Assembly (NCBI RefSeq): GCF_000400505.1
Contig: NZ_CM001857.1
Location: 1,863,074 to 1,927,073 of the forward strand
Length of the DNA: 64,000 bases
Direction of reading: 5' to 3'
Origin: Musicola paradisiaca NCPPB 2511
GTDB lineage: Bacteria > Pseudomonadota > Gammaproteobacteria > Enterobacterales > Enterobacteriaceae
In this document: positions 46,242 to 57,404 of the stretch, piece by piece
Position numbering within the stretch: position 1 is the first letter of the stretch
Layout of the letters: every line of letters begins with the position of its first letter
Program-made: the position numbers and the translations under genes
Notes under the pieces: model-generated
The model's input: the letters and a program-made list of their open reading frames with translations, nothing else
Told to the model about the DNA's origin: nothing
Databases searched by the model: none

Positions 46242-47342
46242 TTAGAACTGGTAAACCACACCAACAGCGACGCGGTCGTCGGTTGCCATTTTGTAGACAT
46301 TGCTGCTGCTCAGCAGGTTCATGTCATACTCGGTATAAGTTGAGAAGTTCTTGTTGAAGGAGTAGCTCACGCCGTAGCTGATATATTTAGAGGTGTAGTC
46401 GTTCAGAGACAGTGTGTCGTCTTTTGCTTTAGCAGAAACGTAGGCGATGCTCGGTTTCAGGCCGAAGTCAAATGCATACTGAGCAACAAGTTCAAAAACC
46501 TGAGTTTTATCAAATGCAGCACTGGCTGCTGTTCCCGTACGGGTTGTTCCGTTTTTGAAACCGCTGGAACCGATATAGGACACATTGCGGTATTCGCCGT
46601 AGGTTGCCGCTAAATAGATGCTGTTTGCATCATATTTCAGACCTGTAGCCCATACTTCGGCGGAGTCGCCACGACCATCAGCAACCTGAGTTTGAGTGCG
46701 GTTGGCTTCAGCGTATGAAGCGATGGCACTAACGCCAAATGGCGTGGTGTAGGAGGCGGAAGTTGCCCAGCCTGCGCCAGTCTGTTTTGCAACGTTAGTA
46801 GAGTCAGTGTGTGCTGACTGATAGCTCAGACCAAAATTCAGGCCTTTAACCAGACCAAAGAAGTCTTTGTTGCGGTAGTTGGCAACACCAGAATTACGAC
46901 CAGTCAGACCATCAGTGTAGCCAGAATCACCGCCCCACTCAGGCAGTACGTCGGTATAAGAGATACCGTCGTAGGAAACGTTTTTGTTACGGCCGTAATC
47001 CAGCGAGCCGAAGTTGGCAAACTTCAGACCAGCATAGGAATAACGGGTTTTGCTGCTGGCAACGTTACCAGTGCTTTCTTCAGTTTTTGATGCATTGAAC
47101 TGGTATTCAAAACGGCCATAGCCAGTCAAGTCGCTGTTGATTTTGGTTTCGCCCAGGAAACCTAAGCGAGCATAGGTCTGGTCGCCAGAGTTGTTAGAAT
47201 CCTTGGAGAAATAGTGCAGACCGTCGATTTTACCGTTCAGATCCAGCTTATTGCCGTCTTTATTGTAAACTTCGGCGGCATTGGCTGCGCCAGCAGCCAA
47301 CAGAGCCGGGATAACCACTGCAAGAATATTGCGCTTCATCAT
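46242..47342 (-). CDS. ompF: OmpF-like porin (copy 1)
   Basis: A 366-residue general porin: signal peptide at about 1-22 ([20 protein letters not shown]) then a 16-strand beta-barrel. Typical blocks are [47 protein letters not shown] and the terminal Phe in VAVGVVYQF, needed for assembly. GAGGG lies 8 bases before ATG 47342. It has a tandem paralogue 600 bp upstream (47952-49043), nearly identical over the first 55 mature residues and more diverged in the loops. In E. coli only one ompF lies between aspC and asnS. Which copy is the true orthologue is unclear. Confidence 0.92.
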   Translation of the reverse strand: MMKRNILAVVIPALLAAGAANAAEVYNKDGNKLDLNGKIDGLHYFSKDSNNSGDQTYARLGFLGETKINSDLTGYGRFEYQFNASKTEESTGNVASSKTRYSYAGLKFANFGSLDYGRNKNVSYDGISYTDVLPEWGGDSGYTDGLTGRNSGVANYRNKDFFGLVKGLNFGLSYQSAHTDSTNVAKQTGAGWATSASYTTPFGVSAIASYAEANRTQTQVADGRGDSAEVWATGLKYDANSIYLAATYGEYRNVSYIGSSGFKNGTTRTGTAASAAFDKTQVFELVAQYAFDFGLKPSIAYVSAKAKDDTLSLNDYTSKYISYGVSYSFNKNFSTYTEYDMNLLSSSNVYKMATDDRVAVGVVYQF

Positions 47343-47889
47343 TATAAATACCCTCATTGTATTGTTTTGCCCCGGTCGCATTAAAACAGATAACTCTTAA
47401 TGGAACTTCTTTTATGCGCCGGTGTCTTGTGTGTCCGAAGGCAGTGTTCCATTCATACTGATGTTTATCCATCGCACAAATGATTCCATTGTCGAGTATG
47501 TGAAACACTATGTTTTTATATGTATCCAAATATTAATTTTGAGGTGTGTCACATTCGAAAAACATGAGGTTTTATAGATAACGCTCTGATTTAAGAAAAA
47601 AACACGTAATATTCATTTTTAATCATATGGTTATAAGTTTTTCTTGTAATAGAAAATACGTATAACTGACACGGATAATTCATCTAAAGTCTGTATTTTG
47701 GTCATGAATGACGAATAAATTAGCCAAGTGCAAGTTTTCGATAATTTCCGATCCTTTTGTCTGTGAAACTATTGTATGCATGACAGGATCGGTAGCGCGT
47801 ACAACATTCAGATAGGCAGTAAAGAAAAGAAGTAGGTAGTAAAGAGCAGAGGGTAAGCGGTTGTTGTCGTCATGGAAGGAAAATAAAAA
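47343..47889. promoter_or_regulatory. Upstream region of ompF copy 1
   Basis: About 550 bp of strongly AT-rich DNA between the two porin genes, with no ORF of interest. It should hold the promoter of copy 1 and probably OmpR sites, but no single site is clear enough to name. Confidence 0.45.
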
Positions 47890-47916
47890 ACGCCAGCCGA
47901 TTCTATCGACTGACGT
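47885..47916 (-). terminator. Terminator of the second ompF-like gene
   Basis: On the minus strand, an imperfect stem of CAGTCGAT and ATCGGCTG, closed by ACG and CGT, leads into TTTTTT. It separates the two porin transcripts. Confidence 0.7.
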
Positions 47917-47951
47917 TTGTCTTAACACAGCCTCAAGAGGCTGGTGGATAA

Positions 47952-49043
47952 TCAGAACTGATAAACAACGCCAACGGCAACACGGTCATTCGTTGCTAAG
48001 CCGTATTGATTGCTGTCTTTCAGCAGGTTGATATCGTATTCAGTGTAAGTTGAGAAGTTTTTGTTGAAAGCGTAGGTCAGACCCAAGCTAACATATTTGG
48101 TGATGTAATCGTCAGTATGGACTGCAGCAGTTTCATCCAAGCCTTTGGCTGAAACGTAACCGATAGACGGTGACAGGCCAAAATCAAAGTTGTACTGAGC
48201 AACCGCTTCAAAGACTTTGGTCTTGTCGAATGCAGTGCTGGCGCTGTATGTTGCAGTGTTGCTGAAACCACTGTTGCCGACATAGGACAGATTGCGGTAT
48301 TCACCATAAGTCGCTGCGACATAGATGTTGTTAGCATCGTATTTCAGACCAGTCGCCCACCCTTCAGCTGTTTCACCACGTGCATCAGCAGTCTGAGCTT
48401 GGGTACGCTGTGCTTCGGTATATGAACCGATCACACCAACACCGATGGGTGATGTGTAGCTGGAAGAAATCGCCCAACCAGCACCCGTTTGTTTGGCAAG
48501 GTTTGTAGAATCTTGATGCGCGGATTGATAACCCAGAGCAAAGTCCCAACCATCAACCAGACCGAAGAAGTTTTTGTTGCGGTAAGTGGCAACACCTGCG
48601 TTACGACCAGTCAGGTTATCGGTGTAACTCTGATCACCACCAAACTCCGGCAGAACGTCGGTATAAGAAATACCGTCATAACCTACTGCGCGATTACGGC
48701 CGTAATCCAGAGAACCAAAGTCGCCAAATTTCAGACCGGCATAGGCATAACGGGTTTTGCTTTGTCTGGCATTGGTGTCTTCAGCATTCTGAGCATTGAA
48801 CTGATATTCAAAACGACCATAACCGGTCAGATCGCTGTTGATTTTGGTTTCGCCCAGGAAACCCAAACGAGCGTAGGTCTGATCGCCAGAGTTGCCAGAA
48901 TCCTTGGAGAAGTAGTGCAAACCAACAACTTTACCATTCAGGTCCAGCTTGTTGCCGTCCTTGTTGTACACTTCGGCAGCGTTAGCTGCGCCTGCCGCCA
49001 GCAGAGCCGGGATTACCACTGCAAGAATATTGCGCTTCATCAT
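47952..49043 (-). CDS. OmpF-like porin (copy 2)
   Basis: A 363-residue trimeric general porin: signal peptide about 1-22, then barrel strands with [45 protein letters not shown] and C-terminal VAVGVVYQF. Three in-frame ATGs lie at 49046, 49043 and 49040; the middle one is chosen for spacing from GAGGG and for the MMKRN start. Sequence differences from copy 1 cluster in extracellular loop regions (for example around residues 70-85 and 255-275), as expected for loops under phage or antibody-like selection. Its upstream AT-rich region has a possible OmpR site. Confidence 0.92.
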   Translation of the reverse strand: MMKRNILAVVIPALLAAGAANAAEVYNKDGNKLDLNGKVVGLHYFSKDSGNSGDQTYARLGFLGETKINSDLTGYGRFEYQFNAQNAEDTNARQSKTRYAYAGLKFGDFGSLDYGRNRAVGYDGISYTDVLPEFGGDQSYTDNLTGRNAGVATYRNKNFFGLVDGWDFALGYQSAHQDSTNLAKQTGAGWAISSSYTSPIGVGVIGSYTEAQRTQAQTADARGETAEGWATGLKYDANNIYVAATYGEYRNLSYVGNSGFSNTATYSASTAFDKTKVFEAVAQYNFDFGLSPSIGYVSAKGLDETAAVHTDDYITKYVSLGLTYAFNKNFSTYTEYDINLLKDSNQYGLATNDRVAVGVVYQF

Positions 49044-49213
49044 CATTACCCTCATTGGTTTTCTTCAGACATCTTTCCCACTGTTTAAAAAACCTTACGG
49101 AACTTTCTATGTGGTTCAGATGTCATCCTGTGTCTGCACGCAGTTTTCCATTCACTCGTTCGTTAATCTACCGTTAAAATGATACCAAGTTCGAAAACGA
49201 GTAAATTTTAGAA

Positions 49214-49239
49214 AAATTTAATGTCAAAATGTAAATATT
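49214..49239 (-). promoter_or_regulatory. Possible OmpR site upstream of porin copy 2
   Basis: On the minus strand the segment reads TTTACATTTTGACATTAA, with two ACATT repeats about 10 bp apart, similar to OmpR-bound boxes. It lies about 175 bp before the porin start. OmpR consensus is loose, so this is tentative. Confidence 0.3.
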
Positions 49240-49268
49240 CGGGAACTTTCTGAATGTACTCTGACATA

Positions 49269-49300
49269 ACAAAAAGGGCTCCCATAAGGAACCCTTCTTT
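49269..49300 (-). terminator. Terminator of asnS
   Basis: On the minus strand, AAGGGTTCC and GGGAGCCCTT form a 9-bp stem (one G-T pair), then TTTTTG. Confidence 0.8.
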
Positions 49301-49338
49301 TTTTTACAGCTATTTGTTTTTCTTATCTTCTTCTGACA

Positions 49339-50739
49339 TTAGAAGCTGGCATTACGTGGAGTGCGCGGGAAAGGAATCACATCACGCACATTTTGAACGC
49401 CGGTAACATAAGCGATAAGACGTTCAAATCCGAGGCCGAACCCAGAGTGTGGAATGGTGCCGTAACGGCGCAGATCGCGATACCACCAGTAATCTTCTTT
49501 ATTCAGGCCCATTTCTTCCAGGCGGGCATCCAACTGTTGCAAACGCTCTTCGCGTTGAGAGCCCCCGATGATTTCGCCGATGCCCGGCGCCAAGACATCC
49601 ATGGCGGCAACGGTTTTACCATCGCTGTTCATTCGCATATAGAACGCTTTGATGTCTTTCGGGTAATTTTTCACTACCACCGGCGCTTTGAAATGTTTCT
49701 CTGCCAGATACCGTTCATGTTCTGAAGAGAGGTCGATTCCCCAAGAGACCGGGTTTTCAAAAGATTGCCCTGAATTTTGCAAAATTGTGATGGCATCGGT
49801 GTAATCGACCTGGGCGAAGTCTGAATGGATAAAACGCTCCAGACGCTCAACCGCTTCTTTGTCGACACGCTCGGCAAAGAACGCCATGTCATCTGCCCGC
49901 TCTTCAAGCACGGCTTTGAACACAAATTTCAACATGTTTTCTGCCAGCGCTGCGATATCGTCCAGCGACGCGAAAGCAACTTCCGGCTCAATCATCCAAA
50001 ACTCAGCCAGATGGCGGCTGGTGTTAGAGTTTTCCGCCCGGAAAGTCGGGCCGAAGGTATAGATTTTAGACAGCGCACAGGCGTAAGTTTCGCCGTTGAG
50101 CTGGCCGGATACCGTCAGAAATGCTTCCTTACCGAAAAAGTCCTCGCCGAAGTCCACTTTACCATTTTCGGTACGGGGCAAATTCTCCAAATCCAACGTG
50201 GATACACGGAACATTTCTCCAGCACCTTCGGTATCTGACGCGGTAATCAGCGGAGTGGATACCCAATAGAAACCATTCTGATGGAAGAAACGGTGAATAG
50301 CCTGTGCCAACGTGTGGCGTACACGCGCTACGGCGCCAATCAGATTGGTGCGAGGGCGCAGGTGAGCCACTTCGCGCAGATATTCGATACTGTGGCGCTT
50401 CGCGGCCATTGGATACGTATCGGGGTCGTCAACCCAACCGACGACGGCGACATGGGTGGCTTGTAACTCAAAGCTTTGGCCTTCTCCCGGGGATTCGACC
50501 ACGTTGCCGGTGACTTCCACCGAACAGCCGGTCGTCAGGCGGAGAATCTCACTCTGATAATTGTCCAGATGATTATTGACGACAGCCTGTAGCGGATTAA
50601 AGCAGGAACCGTCGTAGACGGCGATGAAAGAAATACCGGCTTTAGAGTCTCTCCGGGTACGCACCCAGCCGCGCACGGTGACTTCGCTGTCAACGGCAAC
50701 ACGGCCTTGCAGTACGTCGACTACAGGCACAACGCTCAT
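49339..50739 (-). CDS. asnS: Asparaginyl-tRNA synthetase
   Basis: A 466-residue class IIb synthetase that charges tRNA-Asn; length equals E. coli. The N-terminal OB fold holds [19 protein letters not shown]. Class II motif 2 is [21 protein letters not shown], and motif 3 is [15 protein letters not shown]. It lies between pncB and the porins as in E. coli. Confidence 0.97.
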   Translation of the reverse strand: MSVVPVVDVLQGRVAVDSEVTVRGWVRTRRDSKAGISFIAVYDGSCFNPLQAVVNNHLDNYQSEILRLTTGCSVEVTGNVVESPGEGQSFELQATHVAVVGWVDDPDTYPMAAKRHSIEYLREVAHLRPRTNLIGAVARVRHTLAQAIHRFFHQNGFYWVSTPLITASDTEGAGEMFRVSTLDLENLPRTENGKVDFGEDFFGKEAFLTVSGQLNGETYACALSKIYTFGPTFRAENSNTSRHLAEFWMIEPEVAFASLDDIAALAENMLKFVFKAVLEERADDMAFFAERVDKEAVERLERFIHSDFAQVDYTDAITILQNSGQSFENPVSWGIDLSSEHERYLAEKHFKAPVVVKNYPKDIKAFYMRMNSDGKTVAAMDVLAPGIGEIIGGSQREERLQQLDARLEEMGLNKEDYWWYRDLRRYGTIPHSGFGLGFERLIAYVTGVQNVRDVIPFPRTPRNASF

Positions 50740-51180
50740 AACATTCTCTCTGTTGGCAAATTAGGTTGATAAATATCCGTGCCCCAGAAACGGGCGTTTC
50801 GATATGTTACTTGTCGTCCGGCAGGACACAAGCAGAAATAGCAGGAAGGCGCCAAGTTTTGCGTGATTGCCAATGTGTCGGCTTAAAGATTACCCAATCG
50901 CCGCCGCTTTGGCGTCTATCGCAATCCGGCGCTAAATAATGGCGCCATATTGTGAAGCGGCAATCCGGTAGGCATTACGCCGGGTGTGATAATGCGGATG
51001 TTCGGAAGAATACATATATAGAAGAAGGAAACTGCATCCGAGGTCTGCTCTATATATAAAGAAGGCGCATAGCGATGAAGGAAACTTTGTCTGAGGTCTC
51101 CTCGATATGAGAAGAGAGCCGTCTCATCCAAAGTCGCCTCCTACTATAGAAGAGAGATTCTGCGTGTGTTCGCAAGGAAG
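50740..51180. other. pncB-asnS intergenic region with degenerate repeats
   Basis: About 440 bp. Its left part should hold the asnS promoter. The right part (51015-51150) holds an imperfect repeat described separately. A short minus-strand frame at 50916-51131 covers the repeats but has no family likeness. Confidence 0.5.
51015..51155. repeat. Degenerate direct repeats between pncB and asnS
   Basis: GAAGGAAACT-x5-CGAGGTCT-x2-TC(T)ATAT at 51024 recurs in a similar form at 51077, about 53 bp away. A third, weaker copy (CATCCAAAGTCGCCTCCTAC) starts near 51125. The block TATATAGAAGA occurs near 51015, with variants near 51050, 51106 and 51143. Confidence 0.6.
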
Positions 51181-52386
51181 TCAGGAAGCCTTTCTAATTT
51201 TGGGCAGATCGAACGCCTTGCGCAATGCGCTGACAAACGCCTGATCCTGACAAATCGTTTTTCCCGGGCTGTCGGAGAGTTTTGCCACAGGGCGACCGTT
51301 GCACTCTACCAGTTTGATGACGATGTTCAGCGGTTTGATGCCGGGAATATCGCATGTCAGCCGGGTGCCGATGCCAAACGTGACATTAACGCGCGGGTCG
51401 AAGTGACGATAAAGATTTAGCGCTTTTTCCAGATTGAGATTGTCGGAGAACACCAGCGTCTTGGTCAGAGGGTCGATGCCCAGCGCCTCATAATGGGCAA
51501 TGGCTTTCTCTCCCCATTCGACCGGGTCGCCGGAGTCATGACGCAGCCCCTGATAATGGCGGGCGAAATATTCGTCAAAATCTCGCAGAAATGCATCCAT
51601 GGTGATGCAGTCGGTCAAGGCAATGCCGAGCTGGTTCGGGTATTCCCGCAGCCAGGCTTCGAGCGCTGCGCGTTGGCTGTTGGCCAGTATCGGGCTGATC
51701 TGCTGGTGGGCCTGGAACCACTCGTGAGCCTGCGTACCGACCGGCGTCAACTGTAGACGACGCGCCAGATCGTAGTTACTGGTGCCGATCAGGTAGGGAA
51801 ATTCATCTTTGAGCGTATTGACGATGTGCTGTTGCACGTCGCGGGAAAAACGCCGGCGAGTACCGAAATCCATCAAACGGAAACGATGCAGATCCACATT
51901 TTCGCTGAGCTGACGGAACCGCTGCAGGTTGCTGTGCAATTGGTTGATTGCCGCCTGGAGATGATCGCCGGGAGAGCGTACCTGGTGGACAACTTCGCTG
52001 ATCACGGCCAGCAACGGCACTTCCCAGAGAATGACTTCACGCCAGGGGCCGGTAATGCGGACATCCAATTTGCCGTGGCGGTTGACAATATGAACCTGGC
52101 GCGGATCGAAGCGGAATGACCGCAACCAGTCAAGATAATCCGATTTGAAAAACGGCAGTGATGATAAGTAGGCAAGTTCGTCCTGGCTGAGCGCCAGCTG
52201 GCTCATGGCCTCGACTTGTGTGCGGATTTCATCCGCATAACTCCCTAACAGCGCATCGTCACGGCAACGGAATTCGGCGGCGACGTCGACATCATAATAA
52301 TGGTGGAAGACCGCCTGTTGCATATGAAGTTTGTAGGCATCCGTATCCAGCAGTGACGTCAATATCGGGGAAGAGTGTGAAGTCAT
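51181..52386 (-). CDS. pncB: Nicotinate phosphoribosyltransferase
   Basis: A 401-residue enzyme that makes nicotinate mononucleotide from nicotinate and PRPP in NAD salvage. The N-terminal [19 protein letters not shown] and the phosphate-binding [17 protein letters not shown] and [11 protein letters not shown] blocks are typical; the region [21 protein letters not shown] carries the phosphorylatable His. E. coli PncB has 400 residues. Confidence 0.96.
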   Translation of the reverse strand: MTSHSSPILTSLLDTDAYKLHMQQAVFHHYYDVDVAAEFRCRDDALLGSYADEIRTQVEAMSQLALSQDELAYLSSLPFFKSDYLDWLRSFRFDPRQVHIVNRHGKLDVRITGPWREVILWEVPLLAVISEVVHQVRSPGDHLQAAINQLHSNLQRFRQLSENVDLHRFRLMDFGTRRRFSRDVQQHIVNTLKDEFPYLIGTSNYDLARRLQLTPVGTQAHEWFQAHQQISPILANSQRAALEAWLREYPNQLGIALTDCITMDAFLRDFDEYFARHYQGLRHDSGDPVEWGEKAIAHYEALGIDPLTKTLVFSDNLNLEKALNLYRHFDPRVNVTFGIGTRLTCDIPGIKPLNIVIKLVECNGRPVAKLSDSPGKTICQDQAFVSALRKAFDLPKIRKAS

Positions 52387-52939
52387 AATGCGTTACCGCA
52401 TCCTTGTTTAATACTGTTTACTGACATGACAACCCGCGCAATGATGCGGACTATCTGTTTACTGGCGCTTATCACATCATATCGGGGCGGTGAAGGCGAG
52501 ATTCAATCGTGCGATTGTGACAAAAAAGTATCTGTTTTTGCCGCTGTTTTAACATTACTCATTGAATAACAATGTTTTTTATACTAAACACGTAAATGAG
52601 ATAAATTCTCAGCAATAGCGTGCTGAACGGTGACAAGGGGAAAGTTTGCAATCCGCCATACTCTTCCCTTTAATAGACGTAACAGGCTGTCATATAACGG
52701 AACTGTGTAATAAACAGGCGATTAATGACGTAAAAGCGTACTCTCTGTCTGGAAGGGGAGACTTCCGGGTTGATGCCGCTGCTGTTTACCTCAGTTGACG
52801 ATAAGCGCGGGGAAGAACAGGTCGTCTGGTCGGCGTGCGTTTCGCGTCGGCGTCGCGCAGATGAAACGTAATCACGTTGTTAACGCCAGGTCAAATAAGG
52901 CGCGCCTGTCAATATTATTTCATGCCATAAAGGTAACGA
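52387..52939. promoter_or_regulatory. Divergent pncB-pepN region
   Basis: A 553-bp gap with no convincing gene. A direct repeat CTGTTTACTG occurs at 52414-52423 and 52455-52464, on the pncB side. It resembles half of a NadR box (TGTTTA), so NAD-dependent repression is possible but not shown. AAGG at 52930-52933 serves pepN. Confidence 0.4.
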
Positions 52940-55558
52940 ATGATGAGTCAACAGCCACAAATAAAATATCGGCACGATTATCGTGCACCGGATTACACCA
53001 TCACGGATATTGCACTGGCGTTTGATCTGCACCCGGAGAAAACCCGTGTAGTGGCTACCAGCCAGGTCGTGTTGCAAGGGGAAAAAGGGGCGGCACTGAA
53101 GCTGGATGGTGAAGGGCTGACGCTGACCGGGGTCAGTGTCGACGGCACACCCTGGGCTGATTATGGTGTACAGGAGAATGGGTTAACGCTAAACAATCTG
53201 CCGGAAAAATTCACGCTGCGGATTGAAACGGAAATCAGCCCGGCCGCCAACAGCGCGCTGGAAGGGCTGTATCAGTCAGGCGATGCACTGTGTACCCAGT
53301 GTGAGGCGGAAGGCTTCCGGCACATCACCTATTATCTGGATCGCCCGGATGTGCTGGCGCGTTTTACTACTCGCATCACTGCGGATAAAGCACGCTACCC
53401 GTATCTGCTTTCCAACGGCAATCGCGTGGCGCACGGCGAACTGGACGACGGCCGCCACTGGGTGGAATGGCGGGATCCGTTCCCGAAGCCTTGCTATCTG
53501 TTTGCGCTGGTGGCGGGCGATTTTGATGTGCTACGTGATAGTTTCACCACCCGCTCCGGCCGCGACGTGGCGCTGGAGCTGTATGTCGATCGCGGCAATC
53601 TCGACCGTGCCGGGTGGGCGATGACCTCGCTGAAGAACGCCATGAAGTGGGACGAACAGCGTTTCGGCCTCGAATACGATCTCGATATCTATATGATCGT
53701 GGCGGTGGATTTCTTCAATATGGGGGCGATGGAGAATAAAGGGCTCAACATCTTTAACTCCAAATACGTGCTGGCCAAGGCGGAAACCGCGACCGACAAG
53801 GATTATCTGGGTATTGAAGCGGTGATTGGTCATGAGTATTTCCACAACTGGACCGGCAACCGTGTGACCTGCCGCGACTGGTTCCAGCTCAGCCTGAAAG
53901 AAGGGCTGACGGTGTTCCGCGATCAGGAATTCAGTTCCGATTTGGGCTCCCGCCCCGCCAATCGCATCGATAACGTGCGTGTCATGCGCGGCGCGCAGTT
54001 TGCCGAAGACGCCAGCCCGATGTCGCACCCGATCCGTCCGGATCAGGTTATCGAAATGAACAACTTCTACACCCTGACCGTGTATGAAAAAGGGTCGGAA
54101 GTGATTCGGATGATGCATACCCTGTTAGGTGAGGAGAACTTCCAGGCCGGGATGCGCCTTTACTTCGATCGCCATGACGGCAGCGCCGCGACCTGCGACG
54201 ACTTCGTGCAGGCGATGGAGGATGCGTCCAATATCGACCTGTCGCAGTTCCGCCGTTGGTACAGCCAGTCCGGAACGCCGGTGGTCAGCGTGCGTGATGA
54301 ATACGATGCCGCCGCCCAGCAGTATCGCCTGCATGTCAGCCAGACGACGCCGGTCGGCGCCGACAAACAGCCCAAGCTACCGCTACACATCCCGCTGGAT
54401 ATCGAACTTTATGATGCGGATGGGCAGGTCATTCCACTGCGCCATCAAGGCCAGCCGGTGGGATCGGTGCTGAATATCACCGAGGCGGAGCAGACGTTTG
54501 TTTTTGAACAGGTGCCAGTCCAGCCGGTGCCGTCTTTATTGAGAGAGTTCTCTGCGCCGGTAAAACTGAATTATGCCTGGAGTGATACGCAACTGGCGTT
54601 CCTGATGCGTCATGCCAGCAATGATTTCTCCCGCTGGGATGCGGCGCAAAGCCTGCTGGCGGGGCATATTCGGTTGAATGTGGCGCGCCATCAGCAACAG
54701 CAACCGTTGTCGTTACCGCTGCATGTGGTGGATGCGTTTCGCGGCGTGCTGCTGGATGAGCAGTTGGATCCGATGCTGGCCGCGCAGATCCTGTCGCTGC
54801 CGAGCGAAAATGAAATGGCGGAGCTGTTCGATACCATCGACCCGGAAGCGATTGCCGCGGTACGCCATGCGCTGACGCAAACGCTGGCGCAGGAAATGGC
54901 GGATGAGTGGCTGGCCGTTTATCGCGCCAACAAGACCACGGAATACCGCATTGAGCAGCGGGATATGGGGAAACGGGCGCTGCGCAATGTCTGCCTGCAC
55001 TATCTGGCGTTTGCCGATCGCACTCAGGCCGATACGCTGATCGCCGCGCAGTTTACCGCAGCGGACAACATGACCGATTCGCTGGCGGCGCTGGCGGCGT
55101 CGGTTGCCGCGCAGTTGCCTTGCCGTCAAACATTGATGGCGGCGTTTGACGAACGCTGGCATCAGGATGGCCTGGTGATGGACAAATGGTTTACGTTGCA
55201 AGCCACCAGCCCGGCGCCGGATGTGTTAGCCAGGGTTCGCGAGCTGCTGAATCACCGTTCGTTCAGCCTGAACAACCCGAACCGGCTGCGCTCGCTGGTC
55301 GGCGCATTCTGCGCCAGCAATCCGTCGGCGTTCCATGCCAACGATGGCAGCGGCTACCAGTTCCTGACCGAGATGCTCAGCGATTTGAACACCCGCAACC
55401 CGCAGGTCGCAGCGCGGTTAATTGAGCCGTTGATTCGCCTCAAACGTTACGACAGCAACCGTCAGGCGTTGATGCGTCAGGCGCTGGAAACCCTCAAAGG
55501 GTTGGAAAACCTCTCCGGCGATCTGTTTGAGAAAATCACCAAAGCGCTGGATGCCTGA
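52940..55558 (+). CDS. pepN: Aminopeptidase N
   Basis: An 872-residue M1 zinc aminopeptidase that removes N-terminal residues from peptides in the cytoplasm. The exopeptidase motif is MGAMENKGLNIF, and the zinc site is HEYFH at 298-302 with the third ligand Glu about 321 (KEGLTVFRDQEF). Two ATGs (52940, 52943) are possible; the second would give the E. coli-like MSQQPQ start. The C-terminal half is helical repeats. A terminator follows. Confidence 0.97.
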   Translation: MMSQQPQIKYRHDYRAPDYTITDIALAFDLHPEKTRVVATSQVVLQGEKGAALKLDGEGLTLTGVSVDGTPWADYGVQENGLTLNNLPEKFTLRIETEISPAANSALEGLYQSGDALCTQCEAEGFRHITYYLDRPDVLARFTTRITADKARYPYLLSNGNRVAHGELDDGRHWVEWRDPFPKPCYLFALVAGDFDVLRDSFTTRSGRDVALELYVDRGNLDRAGWAMTSLKNAMKWDEQRFGLEYDLDIYMIVAVDFFNMGAMENKGLNIFNSKYVLAKAETATDKDYLGIEAVIGHEYFHNWTGNRVTCRDWFQLSLKEGLTVFRDQEFSSDLGSRPANRIDNVRVMRGAQFAEDASPMSHPIRPDQVIEMNNFYTLTVYEKGSEVIRMMHTLLGEENFQAGMRLYFDRHDGSAATCDDFVQAMEDASNIDLSQFRRWYSQSGTPVVSVRDEYDAAAQQYRLHVSQTTPVGADKQPKLPLHIPLDIELYDADGQVIPLRHQGQPVGSVLNITEAEQTFVFEQVPVQPVPSLLREFSAPVKLNYAWSDTQLAFLMRHASNDFSRWDAAQSLLAGHIRLNVARHQQQQPLSLPLHVVDAFRGVLLDEQLDPMLAAQILSLPSENEMAELFDTIDPEAIAAVRHALTQTLAQEMADEWLAVYRANKTTEYRIEQRDMGKRALRNVCLHYLAFADRTQADTLIAAQFTAADNMTDSLAALAASVAAQLPCRQTLMAAFDERWHQDGLVMDKWFTLQATSPAPDVLARVRELLNHRSFSLNNPNRLRSLVGAFCASNPSAFHANDGSGYQFLTEMLSDLNTRNPQVAARLIEPLIRLKRYDSNRQALMRQALETLKGLENLSGDLFEKITKALDA

Positions 55559-55589
55559 ACGACGGAATGATGTTGTTGATGGTTGAGAA

Positions 55590-55622
55590 AAAGACGCCCC
55601 GTGCATGGCATGGTGCGTCTTT
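55590..55622 (+). terminator. Hairpin after pepN
   Basis: AAAGACGC and GCGTCTTT form the base of a hairpin around an internally palindromic loop, 31 bp after the pepN stop. Ts are few, but it is likely a terminator. Confidence 0.65.
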
Positions 55623-55796
55623 CTATTGGCCGTCACCGGTTTGAGCGCGGTGGTCTTCTCTTATGCAGAAAGGCTTCCGGAACACGCGCCTCCCTGTATG
55701 CGTTCCGGCCATCCAGCGGCTTAACGGGGCATATTGTCGCTTGATACACGGCGATCATTCATGACGACGGCATGGTAAAACCGCCGTCGCCGGGTC

Positions 55797-56606
55797 TTAT
55801 CCCCCCGCCCATGCCGATGCTAACGGCGGCTTGCCTTGGCTGTTCGGGCTCAAAATCCGCTCCAGCACCTGCGCTTCCAGCTCTGCCAGCCGGGCGGAGC
55901 CACGGCGGCGCGGGCGCGGCAGGTCAATCGCCACATCCAGCCCAACCTGGCCTTGTTCGATCAGGATCACCCGGTCGGCCAGCGCGACGGCTTCGCTGAC
56001 GTCGTGAGTAACCAGTAAAACGGTAAATCCCTGTTGCAGCCACAGCGATTCAATCAACCCTTGCATCTCGATACGGGTCAGCGCATCCAGCGCGCCCAGC
56101 GGCTCATCCAATAATAACAGCCCCGGTCGATGGATCAGCGCGCGTGCCAGCGCCACCCGCTGTTTTTGCCCGCCGGACAGGGCGGCGGGCCAGTCGTTAG
56201 CGTGCGAGGACAAACCGACGGCGTTCAGCGCCTGATGCGCGGCCGTGCGCCAGTCGCCGCGCAATCCCAGCCCAACGTTGTCGATCACCCGTTTCCACGG
56301 CAGTAAACGGGCATCCTGAAACATCAGCCGGATATCGTCACGCGCCTGATGCAATGGCGCGCGGCCTGCCAGCAACTCCCCGTGGCTGGCTTGCTCCAAC
56401 CCGGCGAGTAACCGCAGCAGGGTACTTTTGCCGCAGCCGCTGCGCCCGACCACGGCGATAAACTGACCGGCCGGGACGCGCAACTGGATATTTTTCAGCA
56501 CAGTGCGATGGGCATAACGCTTGGTGACGTTATCGATGAGCAGTGGCGTACCGGCATTAAGGCGCGCCGGCGTGGGGATGCGGGATGTTGCCGTACTGAA
56601 TGTCAT
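55797..56606 (-). CDS. ssuB: Aliphatic sulfonate ABC transporter ATPase SsuB
   Basis: A 269-residue ATPase of the SsuABC sulfonate importer. Walker A is GRSGCGKST, the signature [15 protein letters not shown] and Walker [13 protein letters not shown]. The ATG at 56606 has GGAGG upstream; the frame is open further but that part overlaps ssuC. It overlaps ssuC by 4 bp and is last in ssuEADCB. Confidence 0.95.
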   Translation of the reverse strand: MTFSTATSRIPTPARLNAGTPLLIDNVTKRYAHRTVLKNIQLRVPAGQFIAVVGRSGCGKSTLLRLLAGLEQASHGELLAGRAPLHQARDDIRLMFQDARLLPWKRVIDNVGLGLRGDWRTAAHQALNAVGLSSHANDWPAALSGGQKQRVALARALIHRPGLLLLDEPLGALDALTRIEMQGLIESLWLQQGFTVLLVTHDVSEAVALADRVILIEQGQVGLDVAIDLPRPRRRGSARLAELEAQVLERILSPNSQGKPPLASAWAGG

Positions 56607-57394
56607 GCGTGTTCCTCCGGTGTTTGCCAACTGGGGTGCCAGCGCAACCAGATGCGTTCCAGCGCCAGCGCGATAACGTCCGCCAGCTTGCCCAGCAGGG
56701 CATAGAGAATGATTGCCACCACCACCACATTGGTTTGCAGAAACTCGCGGGCGTTCATTGCCAGATAACCGATACCGGCGTTGGCGGAGATGGTTTCCGC
56801 CACAATTAACGTCAGCCACATCAGGCCGAGCGAAAAACGCACGCCGACCATGATCGAAGGCAACGCGCCGGGCAGCAGCACCTCGCGAAACAGCCGGAAA
56901 CCAGACAAACCATAGCTGCGCGCCATTTCCAGCAGGCCGCTGTCGATATGGCGGATGCCGTGATACGTGTTGAGGTAGATGGGGAATAACGTGCCGAGCG
57001 CCACCAGAAAAATCTTGGCGCTTTCGTCAATGCCGAACCACAGGATCACCAGCGGGATCAACGCCAGATGCGGCACATTGCGCAGCATCTGGATTGAGGT
57101 ATCCAGCAGCCGTTCGCCGGTACGGGATAAGCCGGTGATAAAACCCAGCGTCAACCCCAGCGCGCCGCCGATCGCAAACCCGGTCAACGCCCGCCAGGTG
57201 CTGATGCTGAGGTGCTGCCACAGTTCGCCGCTGCGGGTGAGCCGCCAAAAGGTGACGGCAATCGCTTCCGGCGAAGGCAGGATCCGGGTAGAAAGCCAGC
57301 CGGCGCGGGACGCCAGTTGCCAGCCTGCGACCAACAATAGCGGCAGCAACCAGGGTGTCAGGCGTGCGGTGACGAGTGTTATTGTCTTGCGCAT
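56603..57394 (-). CDS. ssuC: Aliphatic sulfonate ABC transporter permease SsuC
   Basis: A 263-residue inner-membrane permease with six predicted TM helices. The coupling loop is [26 protein letters not shown]. It sits 10 bp after ssuD and overlaps ssuB by 4 bp. Confidence 0.95.
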   Translation of the reverse strand: MRKTITLVTARLTPWLLPLLLVAGWQLASRAGWLSTRILPSPEAIAVTFWRLTRSGELWQHLSISTWRALTGFAIGGALGLTLGFITGLSRTGERLLDTSIQMLRNVPHLALIPLVILWFGIDESAKIFLVALGTLFPIYLNTYHGIRHIDSGLLEMARSYGLSGFRLFREVLLPGALPSIMVGVRFSLGLMWLTLIVAETISANAGIGYLAMNAREFLQTNVVVVAIILYALLGKLADVIALALERIWLRWHPSWQTPEEHA

Positions 57395-57404
57395 ATGGCC
57401 GACC

